A stretch of DNA of 64,000 bases from Bacteroidales bacterium (GTDB taxonomy: Bacteria; Bacteroidota; Bacteroidia; Bacteroidales; UBA932): the NCBI GenBank assembly GCA_023227835.1, contig JALOCI010000010.1:1-64000 (forward strand), read 5' to 3'. Shown here piece after piece: positions 8,607 to 18,564 of this stretch. Made by a program: the position numbers and the translations under genes. A model generated the notes under the pieces. That model was not told the origin of the DNA, ran no database searches, and saw only the letters and a program-made list of their open reading frames with translations. The number at the start of each line of letters is the position of its first letter. Within the stretch, counting starts at the first letter, position 1.

Positions 8607-10046
8607 TCATTTTATTTCCTTTTCAATCAGGCTCCAGGTTTGAGGAAGCCTCTCCCTTATTCTTTGCAGGTTATAGGGGTTAATGTTTTTTATTGAAAAA
8701 GGTACAATGTCAACACTTTGGTCCTCTTTACCCGCCTCTCTGCCATACTTGAAATCATAAGTAAAGTTACCATCCTTGTCAAGGTTTTTTGCATCTGAAC
8801 CAGAAGCCGGAATTGATATATATGCATTAAGTCTGTCAGAGGCAGGTGAAGCAGAAAGTATACCCTGTTCCCGAAGTTTTGCATAAACCTCTTTTGCCGT
8901 ATAAACTGAAGGGTCAATAAACTCCATATCCTCAGGAAGAACTTTTTCATATAACCTGACACCATTTTTTTCGTACTGTCTAAGTTCATCAACAACCTTT
9001 TTCAGAGTATCCAGCAAGAAAGGGTAATGAGTACATCCAAGTATAATATTTCTTAACGGTAAATCACCATTTTGCAACCTGTGTCTCTCTATAAGATTTA
9101 CGAGATGCAACCTGGCGTAATTTGCCGCAGAGTTCAGCTGAATATTGGAATAATTTCCCCTCTCCTTTTGATATAAAACAGCATTTCCGGCAAAGTTGAA
9201 TTTATAGCGGTCCAGTAATTTTGTATCAATAGAGAGAGAGTCATTACCTATTGATGGCCCTCTGTAGTTATCTCGTACGGCAGTTGCTTTCATGTCTGCA
9301 AAGTCACTCTCCATGTCTACAGCTTCCGCAAAACCCAAACCCGGCTGACATACAATGTCGATTTTTCCTTTATAACCTCTTTCAGCGGATGCGGATGCTA
9401 TTGCTTTCTGATATCCGCCGGAAGATATGGTACCGACAGTGGCAAGAACACCTATCGCGGCATTTTCCTCGGGACCGATCATATCCATTGACGCCCTTGT
9501 TCCTGCTTCAATAACCCCTATTACTTTGACAGCAGGAATCCCTTTCGATAAAAGATCCCGCACATCATTAAGACCATACGCTGTTGCCGTGTTACATGCT
9601 ATAACAACAATCTTTGAACGGTTAGGAATTTTCGTCAGAAAAAGTGCGTCTTTCACAACTAACTCCCTGAAAAAGTCCAATTTTCCGGCTGAGGCATAAT
9701 TACCGTATGGCATATTTGCCTGATCAGCCAGGTATGTAAAGTGTTCTGAAGCGAAATCGGGAATACCGTCTGAACCTTCAGCTCCGGTAGTGTTATTGAA
9801 ACAATCGGCCTTAAGTAAAGACTCAAGAACAGTAAGACCTCCGGTACCAGAATCAAAGACTCCTATAGGAAGTGCGGAAATCTCCTCCGGATATGTTTTA
9901 TAATCAGCATAATATACAGAGGCGGTATCTTGCAGTGCCGTTTTAACTATCGGAATACTCTGGGATGAGACCTTGCTGCCATCCTTTGGCGAGCATGCAG
10001 TTAATAAGATTAAGGCAGCTATGATATCCAGACTCTTATTTCTCAT
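8607..10046 (-). CDS. Glutamate racemase-like lipoprotein
   Basis: The protein carries the aspartate/glutamate racemase fold: 'GVFDSGTGG' near its N terminus, the first catalytic cysteine in 'IACNTAT' and the second in 'LGCTHYP', so both cysteines are kept. Two things are odd. It begins with a lipoprotein signal (MRNKSLDIIAALILLTAC), so it is predicted to be exported and lipid-anchored, whereas MurI works in the cytoplasm. It is also about 480 residues against about 270 for MurI, with extra sequence mainly between the two cysteines (roughly residues 225-310) and at the C terminus. I chose the start at 10046 because it places the charged n-region directly before the hydrophobic run; an upstream ATG at 10061 is possible. 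It overlaps the end of purM. Activity on periplasmic D/L-glutamate or aspartate is inference. Confidence 0.8.
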   Translation of the reverse strand: MRNKSLDIIAALILLTACSPKDGSKVSSQSIPIVKTALQDTASVYYADYKTYPEEISALPIGVFDSGTGGLTVLESLLKADCFNNTTGAEGSDGIPDFASEHFTYLADQANMPYGNYASAGKLDFFRELVVKDALFLTKIPNRSKIVVIACNTATAYGLNDVRDLLSKGIPAVKVIGVIEAGTRASMDMIGPEENAAIGVLATVGTISSGGYQKAIASASAERGYKGKIDIVCQPGLGFAEAVDMESDFADMKATAVRDNYRGPSIGNDSLSIDTKLLDRYKFNFAGNAVLYQKERGNYSNIQLNSAANYARLHLVNLIERHRLQNGDLPLRNIILGCTHYPFLLDTLKKVVDELRQYEKNGVRLYEKVLPEDMEFIDPSVYTAKEVYAKLREQGILSASPASDRLNAYISIPASGSDAKNLDKDGNFTYDFKYGREAGKEDQSVDIVPFSIKNINPYNLQRIRERLPQTWSLIEKEIK

Positions 10047-11220
10047 ATGTGAATTCTCCAAATTCAGTGATAAGATCTACCGATGCAACCTTTGCCGCTT
10101 CAACCCTCCCGACAACCCTGGCTTCAATTCCATAGCTTTCGGAAATCCTTCTGATCTCGTCCGCGGTATTTATGTCGGTATATATTTCAAACCTGTGTCC
10201 CATGTTAAATACCTTGTACATTTCGTACCACGGAGTTTTTGATTCAAACTGGATTGCACGAAATAGAGGAGGAACCGGAAACAGATTGTCTTTAACCACC
10301 CGGTGCTTATTTATAAAGTTCAGTATTTTTGTCTGAGCACCTCCTGAACAATGAACCATACCGTGAATTTTAGGTCTGTGTGCAGAAAGGATATCTTTCA
10401 CAACAGGTGCATAAGTTCTTGTTGGTGACAAAAGCAACTTTCCGTAACTGACACCGGTCTCGGGTTCAATTTCATCAAGCCTTTTTGTTCCTGTATATGC
10501 AAGATCCTTGGGTATCTGATTATTGTATGTCTCCGGATACTTCTGACCGATGTAGGATGAAAACAAGTCATGTCTCGCAGAAGTCAGTCCGTTACTACCT
10601 GTACCTCCATTATACTCATCTTCGTATATAGCTTTGCCAAACGAGGCCAGACCGACTATCACATCACCTGGTTTAATATTGGAATTATCTATTACATCTG
10701 CTCTCTTCAATCTTGCACATACAGTACTGTCAACAATAATTGTCTTTACAAGATCTCCGACATCAGCCGTCTCACCACCTGTCAAAATGATGTTAATGCC
10801 ATATTTGCTCATCTTATCTACAAATGAGCCGGAACCATCAATAACCGCAGAAATAACATCACCTCCTATACGGTGCTTGTTCCTTCCTATAGTGGAGGAA
10901 AGCAGAATATTATCACATGCACCGACGCAGATAAGGTCATCAGTGTTCATCACAATAGCGTCTTGTGCAATACCCTTCCAGACACTCATATCACCGGTTT
11001 CTTTCCAGTAGGCATAAGCGAGTGAAGATTTTGTACCTGCCCCATCAGCATGCATTACAATGCAGTAATCCGGATCATTTGTGAGAAAATCCGGAACTAT
11101 CTTGCAGAAAGCATTTGGGAACAACCCCTTGTCAATATTTCTGATTGCACTGTGAACATCCTCCTTTGATGAGGATACGCCCCTTTGTGCATACCTTTGA
11201 GCCTCAGTATTAGTATCCAT
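10036..11220 (-). CDS. purM: Phosphoribosylformylglycinamidine cyclo-ligase (AIR synthase)
   Basis: The 394-residue protein is of the PurM family. It shows 'DGAGTKS' (59-65), 'MNTDDLICVGA' (91-101) and a Gly-rich 'ILTGGETAD' segment. It makes aminoimidazole ribonucleotide from FGAM with ATP, the fifth step of purine synthesis. It is longer than the E. coli enzyme (345 residues), as in the Bacteroides-type form. It starts 5 bases after glutamine synthetase III, so the two genes form an operon that links nitrogen assimilation to purine synthesis. Alternative: a PurM-related paralog, but the motifs argue for the real enzyme. Confidence 0.85.
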   Translation of the reverse strand: MDTNTEAQRYAQRGVSSSKEDVHSAIRNIDKGLFPNAFCKIVPDFLTNDPDYCIVMHADGAGTKSSLAYAYWKETGDMSVWKGIAQDAIVMNTDDLICVGACDNILLSSTIGRNKHRIGGDVISAVIDGSGSFVDKMSKYGINIILTGGETADVGDLVKTIIVDSTVCARLKRADVIDNSNIKPGDVIVGLASFGKAIYEDEYNGGTGSNGLTSARHDLFSSYIGQKYPETYNNQIPKDLAYTGTKRLDEIEPETGVSYGKLLLSPTRTYAPVVKDILSAHRPKIHGMVHCSGGAQTKILNFINKHRVVKDNLFPVPPLFRAIQFESKTPWYEMYKVFNMGHRFEIYTDINTADEIRRISESYGIEARVVGRVEAAKVASVDLITEFGEFTYEK

Positions 11221-11225
11221 ATTTA

Positions 11226-13415
11226 TTATCTCCAGAATAGCAATTCTCTGTATTTAGGAAGCGGCCAAAGCTCATCATCAACCAACATCTCTAATTTGTC
11301 TGCTACTGTTCTTATGCTTGTCATTATCGGAAGAACTGTGTTGGAATATAGTACAGCTTTCTCTTCGCACTCCTCAATCTGATTCGCAACCTTCCTCGCC
11401 TCTATCAACTCCTTGGTCTCCTTTCTAAGAATCTCGATATAACCTGAGATTTTGCGAATTGTTATAAGTTGTCTTTCTGACATTGTCTTATATTCATCCT
11501 CCTCGAAGAGCTCCTTAATACCCCTTACATTATCGATTAATGTATTCTGAAATTTTATTGCAGTAGGTATTATGTGGTTGAGAGTAAGATCCCCGAGTAC
11601 TCTGGCCTCAATCTGAAGTTTCTTTATAAAAGTCTCATTCATTACTTCATATCTCGCCTCAACCTCTCTTTCTGTCAAGACATTGGTCTCTTCAAAAAGT
11701 TTTATGCTATTCTCCTCCAAATATGTTTTGAACGCAGATGGCAGATCCTTTATTCCTCTCAGGCCTCTTCTTTCTGCCTCTTTATGCCATTCAGGGCTAT
11801 ATCCGTTACCCTCAAACATAATATTCCTGGATTCAATTATGAACTGTCTGATGACCTTCAGGAATGCCTCTTCTTTATCCACGCCCTCTTTCATGAGATT
11901 CTCCACCAATTCCTTGAATCTCTTTAGTTGTTGAGCTACTGCAGCATTTAAAGGATACAGGGCCGCCGAGACATTTGCAGAAGAACCAACGGCACGGAAC
12001 TCAAATCTGTTACCTGTAAAGGCAAAAGGAGAGGTCCTGTTTCTGTCTGTGTTATCCGGGAGTATTTCAGGTATTTTATTGACAATATCAAGTTTGTGAT
12101 GTGTCTGATCTTGTGAGGAAGCATCGTCTTCCGACATTTTCTCTATAGAGTCCAGAACTGATGTCAGGAGTTTTCCTGCAAAAACCGACATTACAGCAGG
12201 AGGCGCCTCATTGCCGCCAAGTCTGTACGAATTATTTAAAGTTGCCACTCCGGCCATTAAAAGCGGATGATGCTCATAAACAGCCCTTGTTACCGAAACG
12301 AAGAATGATAAGAACTGAAGGTTTGTTCTGGGAGTCTTCCCGGGAGACAACAGATTTACCCCATTGTTGGTAACCATAGACCAGTTGCAGTGCTTCCCTG
12401 ACCCATTTACTCCTGCAAAAGGTTTCTCGTGAAATATTACTTTTAGTTTATGCTTCTTCGCAATCTTCCTCATAAGAATCATCATCATGAGGTTGTGGTC
12501 AACAGAAAGATTAGCTTCTGCAAAATAAGGAGCAAATTCAAACTGGTTTGGAGCCACCTCGTTGTGCCTTGTTTTAAGTACCACCCCAAGTTTGTATGCC
12601 TCTGTTTCAAAATCTTTCATAAAAGCCATGACTCTTGAAGGAATTGCACCGAAATAGTGGTCTTCAAGCTGCTGATCCTTGGCTGAGGTATGCCCTATAA
12701 GCGTCCTGTTGCACAGCATAAGGTCCGGTCTGGCCCTGTATAAAGCCTCATCTACAAGAAAATACTCTTGCTCTATACCCAGCATTACATTTACTCTGTT
12801 TGTCTTGTGATCAAAAAGCCGACACAGATCTGTTGCAGCTTTGTCCAGAGCCTGAAGTGATTTGAGATGCGGGGCTTTATGATCTAGAGCTTCTCCGGTA
12901 TAAGAAACAAAAACCGTAGGAATGCACAGAGTCTGATCCATTATGAACGCCGGAGATGTAGGATCCCATGCGGTATACCCTCTGGCTTCAAAAGTATTTC
13001 TCAATCCTCCGTTAGGAAAACTGGACGCATCCGGTTCCTGCTGTACAAGTGCATCTCCCTTGAAATTTTCAAACACGCCGCCATTTTTTGACGGATCAAC
13101 AAATGCCTCATGTTTTTCTGCGGTAGCATCTGTCAAAGGATGGAACCAGTGTGTGTAGTGTGTGGCGCCGTTTTCAACTGCCCACGACTTCATCCCGGAT
13201 GCTATCTGATTGGCAATACTCCTGTCTATCTTCAATCCCTCTCCTATTGCCTGCTGGACTGCCTCAAATGCTTCTGCTGATAAATAACGTCTCATTTTTT
13301 CTACATCAAATACTTTCTGACCAAAGTACTCGGATACAGGTCTCTCCTCCACATAAAAACGTTCAGCTCTGTGGCTTGCGAATTCGTCCAGTGCTCTTTT
13401 TCTAAAACTACTCAT
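11226..13415 (-). CDS. glnN: Glutamine synthetase type III
   Basis: The 729-residue length and sequence fit GSIII rather than the about 470-residue GSI. Family blocks are visible: 'LGIEQEYFLVD', 'RHNEVAPNQFE', 'GVNGSGKHCNWS' (ammonia/glutamate site region) and 'FEFRAVGSSANVS'. The enzyme makes glutamine from glutamate, ammonia and ATP in the cytoplasm and works as a large oligomer. GSIII is the main form in Bacteroides. It heads the minus-strand run and has its own -7 box (13450-13457), divergent from dacB. Confidence 0.95.
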   Translation of the reverse strand: MSSFRKRALDEFASHRAERFYVEERPVSEYFGQKVFDVEKMRRYLSAEAFEAVQQAIGEGLKIDRSIANQIASGMKSWAVENGATHYTHWFHPLTDATAEKHEAFVDPSKNGGVFENFKGDALVQQEPDASSFPNGGLRNTFEARGYTAWDPTSPAFIMDQTLCIPTVFVSYTGEALDHKAPHLKSLQALDKAATDLCRLFDHKTNRVNVMLGIEQEYFLVDEALYRARPDLMLCNRTLIGHTSAKDQQLEDHYFGAIPSRVMAFMKDFETEAYKLGVVLKTRHNEVAPNQFEFAPYFAEANLSVDHNLMMMILMRKIAKKHKLKVIFHEKPFAGVNGSGKHCNWSMVTNNGVNLLSPGKTPRTNLQFLSFFVSVTRAVYEHHPLLMAGVATLNNSYRLGGNEAPPAVMSVFAGKLLTSVLDSIEKMSEDDASSQDQTHHKLDIVNKIPEILPDNTDRNRTSPFAFTGNRFEFRAVGSSANVSAALYPLNAAVAQQLKRFKELVENLMKEGVDKEEAFLKVIRQFIIESRNIMFEGNGYSPEWHKEAERRGLRGIKDLPSAFKTYLEENSIKLFEETNVLTEREVEARYEVMNETFIKKLQIEARVLGDLTLNHIIPTAIKFQNTLIDNVRGIKELFEEDEYKTMSERQLITIRKISGYIEILRKETKELIEARKVANQIEECEEKAVLYSNTVLPIMTSIRTVADKLEMLVDDELWPLPKYRELLFWR

Positions 13416-13449
13416 CCTGATGAATTTTTTTTTTGAATTTAACGACTGG

Positions 13450-13457
13450 CAAATGTA
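13450..13457 (-). promoter_or_regulatory. -7 box of glnN
   Basis: The minus strand reads TACATTTG (TAnnTTTG) about 35 bases before the glnN start, giving a short leader. It is divergent from the dacB promoter 34 bases away. Confidence 0.5.
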
Positions 13458-13490
13458 GATAAAATTTCGTAATGCATTAATTAAAATTCT

Positions 13491-13498
13491 TACTTTTG
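13491..13498 (+). promoter_or_regulatory. -7 box of dacB
   Basis: TACTTTTG matches TAnnTTTG, 23 bases before the dacB start codon. No clear -33 box. Confidence 0.5.
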
Positions 13499-13521
13499 CT
13501 TAAATAACCAACCTCGGAGAA

Positions 13522-15000
13522 ATGAAAAACAAAGCCTCATTACTGCTGATTATCTTAACATTGGCAACATCTTACAATTCGTTAGCTAAGGACAGAAATA
13601 TCCAAAGGCATGTAAATCAAATGAAAAAAGATACTTTGTTTGGTAATTCTGTCGTGGGGCTAATGGTTATGGACAGCAAGGGACGATGTGTGGCATCATG
13701 GAATCCTGACTCGCCACTGCTTACGGCTTCGACCATGAAAACCATATCGACAGGGCTAGCATTACATATTTTAGGTCCTGACTACAGGTTCAGGACAAGA
13801 ATCGGTTATTCCGGAGTTATTTCAGACGGTGTATTAGATGGCGATTTATACATTATAGGAGGTGGTGATCCTACCCTCGGATCAAAGGATACGGTAGCAA
13901 CACCAATTGAAAAAATATTTACAATATGGCATGAGGCATTAGAAGCCGCAGGAATCAAAAAAATCCGAGGCAGCATTATAGGAGATGACAGATTCTTTGA
14001 AAATGAGGCAATACCTGACAGCTGGTCCTGGAGTAATTTAGGTCCATACTACGGAAGCACGGCATCAGGACTATCTTTCTGCGAAAATCTCCAGTATTTC
14101 ACATTTGTACCGGGTAAGACCCGTGGAGAGCCTGTTGAATTCAGCAGTGTATACCCTGAATTGCCAGGCATGGAATACAAGAATAAGATGACAACCGGGG
14201 GCGAAGGGACTGGTGACAGAAGCTCCTACTATATTTCAGATCTTTCAAAGGTAGGTGTTTTCAAAGGCAGCCTGGGTAGCGGCAGGGAGAGTTATACCCT
14301 GACAGGTTCGAGCAAATTTGCACCGCTGATGTGTGCCGAGGAGTTCAGACGGTTTCTTGCTTCCGCGGGCGTGGAGTGTCAGAATGGTGTAAGGGAGGTA
14401 TCAGACATTACCCCCCTGCCGCAGGAACAGCTTGCAATTATATGCGAGACATACTCTCCGAGACTAATCTCTATCATTAACGTAACCAATAGAATAAGCA
14501 ACAATTTTTACGCTGAGACTCTTTTCAAAATGATAGGCAAACAGATGACAGGCGTAGGTTCCTATGATTCTTCGATGGTTGCAGCCAAGAGACTGCTTGC
14601 CGGCATGGGATTATCACTCCGTGGATATACACAGGTTGACGGAAGTGGATTATCCAGACAGAATTATGTATCTGCAAGATTTTTCTGCAAATATTTCGCA
14701 AGGATGAAAGAAATGAATAACTTTGCTGAATTCGTCGGGTCCCTCCCGCAACCAGGAGGTCCCGGGACATTAAAAAACGTACTAAAGAATGTGGAGAATA
14801 GCACTAAATCGAAGATACACGCAAAAAGCGGATCACTCTCGAATGTCAGGTGCTACGCAGGTTATGTTGAGAAAAAAAGAGGAGAATACTATTACTTTGC
14901 AATTCTGACCAACAATTATCCTGCAAGAACAGCAGATATGCAAGTGGGTGTAGAGAGATTTTTAGGGACCCTTGTAAATGTAAAATTGAAAAAACAGTAA
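13522..15000 (+). CDS. dacB: D-alanyl-D-alanine carboxypeptidase/endopeptidase (PBP4, S13)
   Basis: The 492-residue protein has a signal peptide (residues 1-22, ending NSLA) and is periplasmic. The penicillin-binding motifs of the S13/PBP4 class are present: STMK (Ser70-Lys73), SNN ('RISNNFY') and KSG ('HAKSGSLSNV'). The long insert between the first two motifs is the usual PBP4 extra domain. It trims D-Ala-D-Ala stem peptides and may cut cross-links. It is followed after 24 bases by an aminotransferase, with which it may share a transcript. Confidence 0.9.
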   Translation: MKNKASLLLIILTLATSYNSLAKDRNIQRHVNQMKKDTLFGNSVVGLMVMDSKGRCVASWNPDSPLLTASTMKTISTGLALHILGPDYRFRTRIGYSGVISDGVLDGDLYIIGGGDPTLGSKDTVATPIEKIFTIWHEALEAAGIKKIRGSIIGDDRFFENEAIPDSWSWSNLGPYYGSTASGLSFCENLQYFTFVPGKTRGEPVEFSSVYPELPGMEYKNKMTTGGEGTGDRSSYYISDLSKVGVFKGSLGSGRESYTLTGSSKFAPLMCAEEFRRFLASAGVECQNGVREVSDITPLPQEQLAIICETYSPRLISIINVTNRISNNFYAETLFKMIGKQMTGVGSYDSSMVAAKRLLAGMGLSLRGYTQVDGSGLSRQNYVSARFFCKYFARMKEMNNFAEFVGSLPQPGGPGTLKNVLKNVENSTKSKIHAKSGSLSNVRCYAGYVEKKRGEYYYFAILTNNYPARTADMQVGVERFLGTLVNVKLKKQ

Positions 15001-15024
15001 CAACTTCATAAAAAATTATCAGTA

Positions 15025-16227
15025 ATGCTTACATTATCCAAAAAGGCAGAGATCATGCCGGCTTCTCCTATAAGGAAGCTGGTGCCGTATGCTAACGAAG
15101 CTAAAAAGAGAGGAATCAAGGTTTATCACCTGAACATCGGTCAACCGGACATCGAATCACCAAAAGAGGCTCTTGAAGCGGTAAAAAACAACACCCTTGC
15201 ACTTGTTGAATATCCTGATTCAAAAGGAAATGAATCATACAGGAAAGGTCTTGTAAAATACTATCAGAGCATCAACATTGACGTAACAGAGAAAGACATC
15301 AATATTACAACCGGTGGAAGCGAGGCTCTTCAAATCGCTCTAGCCGTAACCTGCAACCCTGAAGATGAGGTTATCGTAATTGAACCTTTCTACACAAACT
15401 ACAACTCCTTCGCAGCTCAGAACAATGTAGTCCTGAAACCTATCTCAACAAGCATTAAGGATGGTTTTGCCCTTCCTGACCCTTCAGAATTTGAAAAGAT
15501 GATAACCCCTAAGACAAAAGGCATCATCATTTGCAACCCGGGTAATCCTACAGGAACACTTTATTCAAAGGACTCCATGCTCAAATTGGGTGAAATTGCA
15601 AAGAAACATGAACTGTTCATATTTGCGGATGAGGTATACAGAGAATTCTGCTACACCGATCAGCCTCATTTCTCGGCAATGCATATTCCAGGATTAGAGA
15701 AAAATGTAATACTTATTGATTCCGTTTCCAAAAGATACAGTCTCTGCGGTGTGCGTATAGGCGCCATTGTCTCAAAAAACCCGGAAGTCATGAATGCTGT
15801 TCTCCGCTTCTCTCAGGCACGTCTTTGCTCTCCTGCATATGGCCAGATTGCCGCTGAGGGTGCTCTTGCAACTCCCCAATCATATTTTGACGCAGTTCGC
15901 GCTGAGTATATAAAGAGAAGGGATTTCCTCATTGAGGCACTAAACAAGATGGAGGGTGTATACACACCAAAGCCTATGGGAGCATTCTATACAATTGCCA
16001 GCTTACCGGTTGATGACAGTGACAAATTTGCCCAATGGCTGCTCGAAGATTTCCAATACGAAGGAAAGACTGTAATGGTTGCTCCTGCTGCCGGATTCTA
16101 TGCAACAAAGGGAAGAGGCACAAATGAGGTACGTATAGCTTATGTATTAAAGATTGATGACCTCAAAGAGGCAATGAAATGTCTGGAAGTTGCACTTAAA
16201 CAGTATCCGGGAAGAACCGTCAAATAA
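15025..16227 (+). CDS. PLP-dependent class I/II aminotransferase (aspartate aminotransferase-like)
   Basis: The 400-residue fold-type I aminotransferase has 'NIGQPDIESP' near the N terminus, 'CNPGNPTGTLY' (the substrate/PLP Asn-Pro block), 'FADEVYREF' and the PLP lysine in 'DSVSKRYSLCGVRIG'. It should transfer amino groups between amino acids and 2-oxo acids in the cytoplasm. Aspartate is the likely substrate by family resemblance, but specificity is not certain. Its end overlaps the end of the convergent membrane-protein gene by 8 bases. Confidence 0.85.
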   Translation: MLTLSKKAEIMPASPIRKLVPYANEAKKRGIKVYHLNIGQPDIESPKEALEAVKNNTLALVEYPDSKGNESYRKGLVKYYQSINIDVTEKDINITTGGSEALQIALAVTCNPEDEVIVIEPFYTNYNSFAAQNNVVLKPISTSIKDGFALPDPSEFEKMITPKTKGIIICNPGNPTGTLYSKDSMLKLGEIAKKHELFIFADEVYREFCYTDQPHFSAMHIPGLEKNVILIDSVSKRYSLCGVRIGAIVSKNPEVMNAVLRFSQARLCSPAYGQIAAEGALATPQSYFDAVRAEYIKRRDFLIEALNKMEGVYTPKPMGAFYTIASLPVDDSDKFAQWLLEDFQYEGKTVMVAPAAGFYATKGRGTNEVRIAYVLKIDDLKEAMKCLEVALKQYPGRTVK

Positions 16228-17194
16228 AGCAGACAACTCTGCTAAGTACTATAAAGATAGTCACAAGTAGAAAACTGCGTTTTCTCTTGTGGCTATCTTC
16301 ACTTTCACCAGTTGATTCAACTATCAGAACAGCTGCAGGAACTGACACAATCTGCATAATCCATCCGCTTGATTCGGGGTAAAGTACAACTAAAGCCGCA
16401 AGGAACACAATCATTGTTGTAAATCTGACAAATGAAGCGCTTTTTACAATCTTAAAGCTGTTTATTCTTTTATATATATCCCTGAAAGAAGCAAGTAGCA
16501 ATATTATAAACCCTATAAGGAAAAGGATGTTTGAGACACTTCTGATATTTGGCTCCAGAACTGTGCCAAATTTAAGATGTCCCAAGTACTCTTCCGCAAA
16601 TATAAGTGCATCGTCAAAAAAAATGAATCGCAGAGAGATTATAAAAATGAATGGTATCAGGAATGCAAGCACTGTAAGGACAATCTTTCTCAAAGATACA
16701 GTCGTCTCCCTTATCGAGAAAAACATCACTACGGGGATTATGTATACAGCCAAAGGTTCAAACAAGGCTGATGATGTAGCAAGAAAAACGGAAAGGAATG
16801 AGTTCTGATCGTTTTTCTTAAGGGTAAGGGTTGTATAAAAAGACCACAAAAGGAAAAGAGTTGCCACCGATGTCCCTGAAAAAATCAAACTGAAAGGAGA
16901 AGAGAGAGCAAGGATCAAAAATACTAACGGTAAAGTCAGACTTACACGCCCGGTCATTATATACCTTTCATTGAATGCATACAAAGAGACTGATGTTGCT
17001 ATCAGAAAAAGGGAAGCTATTATGTGAGAATCAAAGAGCGGGATATCCTCTATATCCACAAAGCCTGCCATAACGGGTATCCACCTGTTTATATTTTCAG
17101 CCGGCAATATCCATGCAGTTGCAGACATAAATGCAAGTAACAATATCAGATAAGGTATTGATATTGCAAAGTCGTATTTACGGTTGTGCTGCAT
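16220..17194 (-). CDS. Polytopic membrane protein of unknown function
   Basis: A 324-residue protein with about nine hydrophobic segments and no recognisable catalytic motif. It resembles the uncharacterised membrane proteins that sit beside purD in Bacteroidales; a DUF6427-like assignment is possible but not shown. It starts 12 bases after purD, so it is probably co-transcribed with it. The convergent aminotransferase gene overlaps its last bases. Confidence 0.65.
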   Translation of the reverse strand: MQHNRKYDFAISIPYLILLLAFMSATAWILPAENINRWIPVMAGFVDIEDIPLFDSHIIASLFLIATSVSLYAFNERYIMTGRVSLTLPLVFLILALSSPFSLIFSGTSVATLFLLWSFYTTLTLKKNDQNSFLSVFLATSSALFEPLAVYIIPVVMFFSIRETTVSLRKIVLTVLAFLIPFIFIISLRFIFFDDALIFAEEYLGHLKFGTVLEPNIRSVSNILFLIGFIILLLASFRDIYKRINSFKIVKSASFVRFTTMIVFLAALVVLYPESSGWIMQIVSVPAAVLIVESTGESEDSHKRKRSFLLVTIFIVLSRVVCFI

Positions 17195-17206
17195 TTACAT
17201 AAGATT

Positions 17207-18484
17207 TCAATAGTTCAGAAGATCCAATCCAATATCCTTTCTGTAATATATACCATCGTATTTGACAGAAGAAATTTCTCTATACAAGATATTCCTGCAA
17301 CTCTCTATGTCGGTGCTTAAAGCTGTAATGGCTAAAACCCTTCCCCCTGCCGTAACTGTTTTACCATCCAATGATTTTGTCCCGGCATGGAAAATATTGA
17401 CCTCTTTCAATTCCTCCAGTCCATCAATTGTAAATCCCTTTCCATACTCTTCCGGATAACCTCCCGAAACAGTTACCAGGGTCATAGCCTGTCGTTTGTC
17501 CTTAATTATAACCTCTGCGCCAAGTTCACCTCTTGCAGCAGCGGTAAGATGAGCAAGCAAATCGCTCTCTATTCTCGGAAGTACCGCCTCCGTCTCAGGA
17601 TCACCCATCCTTACATTGTACTCTATAACATAAGGTTCACCATCGCAGTTCATCAATCCCACAAAAATGAATCCGGTATACTTTATACCGTCACGCTTAA
17701 GGCCCTCAATTGTCGGTTTTACAATCCTCTCCTCTACTTTTTTCATGAATAACTCACCTGCAAATGGAACCGGGCTGACAGCCCCCATCCCGCCAGTATT
17801 CAAACCGGTGTCACCATCTCCTATCCTTTTGTAATCCTTCGCTTCAGGTAAAATAAGATAATCATTGCCATCTGTAAGTACAAAAACAGAAAGCTCTATA
17901 CCGTGAAGATACTCTTCTATCACGACCTTATCTCCGGCTTTTCCGAACTTTCCTTCCAACATAGAATGCAACTCTCTCCTTGCGTTTTCAATATTATCGA
18001 GTATGACCACTCCTTTTCCCGCCGCCAGACCATCTGCCTTAAGTACATAAGGAGCCTTCAGCGTTTCAAGAAATTTTTCAGCCTCTCCGACTGAGGATTT
18101 ATCAAAACTCCTGTAAGAAGCAGTGGGAATTGACCACTTTTGCATAAAGTTTTTTGCAAATTCCTTGCTTCCCTCGAGCTGTGCTCCCAATCTGTCAGGC
18201 CCCACAAAAAGGAGATTTTTGAGTTGATCGTCCTGTTTGAAAAAATCTCCCAAGCCATTAACAAGAGGTTCTTCAGGACCAACAATAACCAACCCTATTC
18301 TGTTTTCAAGGACTGCTTGTTTGATTGCATTAAAATCCTTTATGTCTATTTCCAGATTCTTTGCAAGTTTTGCTGTTCCGGGATTTCCCGGTGCACAACA
18401 GAGTGCTTCCAGCATGGGGCTTTTACTTATACTCCAGGCAAAAGCAGATTCTCTCCCCCCCGATCCTATTATTAAAACTCTCAT
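17207..18484 (-). CDS. purD: Phosphoribosylamine-glycine ligase (GAR synthetase)
   Basis: An ATP-grasp enzyme that joins phosphoribosylamine and glycine, the second step of purine synthesis. The start at 18484 gives the family N terminus 'MRVLIIGSGGRE' directly; the frame is open further upstream but that extension is not family-like and covers the promoter. Visible blocks are 'CAPGNPGT', the ATP-grasp 'LKADGLAAGKGV', 'NTGGMGAVSPVP' and 'MGDPETEAVLPR'. The length of 425 residues is standard. A -7 box lies 34 bases upstream, divergent from the DUF4296 gene. Confidence 0.93.
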   Translation of the reverse strand: MRVLIIGSGGRESAFAWSISKSPMLEALCCAPGNPGTAKLAKNLEIDIKDFNAIKQAVLENRIGLVIVGPEEPLVNGLGDFFKQDDQLKNLLFVGPDRLGAQLEGSKEFAKNFMQKWSIPTASYRSFDKSSVGEAEKFLETLKAPYVLKADGLAAGKGVVILDNIENARRELHSMLEGKFGKAGDKVVIEEYLHGIELSVFVLTDGNDYLILPEAKDYKRIGDGDTGLNTGGMGAVSPVPFAGELFMKKVEERIVKPTIEGLKRDGIKYTGFIFVGLMNCDGEPYVIEYNVRMGDPETEAVLPRIESDLLAHLTAAARGELGAEVIIKDKRQAMTLVTVSGGYPEEYGKGFTIDGLEELKEVNIFHAGTKSLDGKTVTAGGRVLAITALSTDIESCRNILYREISSVKYDGIYYRKDIGLDLLNY

Positions 18485-18517
18485 TACGGCTATTTTTAAT
18501 TTTCTCTTTTGATGCGG

Positions 18518-18525
18518 CAAAAATA
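18518..18525 (-). promoter_or_regulatory. -7 box of purD
   Basis: The minus strand reads TATTTTTG (TAnnTTTG), 34 bases before the purD start. Confidence 0.4.
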
Positions 18526-18537
18526 ATAATAATAAAT

Positions 18538-18545
18538 TAACTTTG
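18538..18545 (+). promoter_or_regulatory. -7 box of the DUF4296 gene
   Basis: TAACTTTG matches TAnnTTTG, 19 bases before the start codon. It lies back to back with the purD -7 box. Confidence 0.5.
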
Positions 18546-18564
18546 TCGACTGAAAAATATAGCA

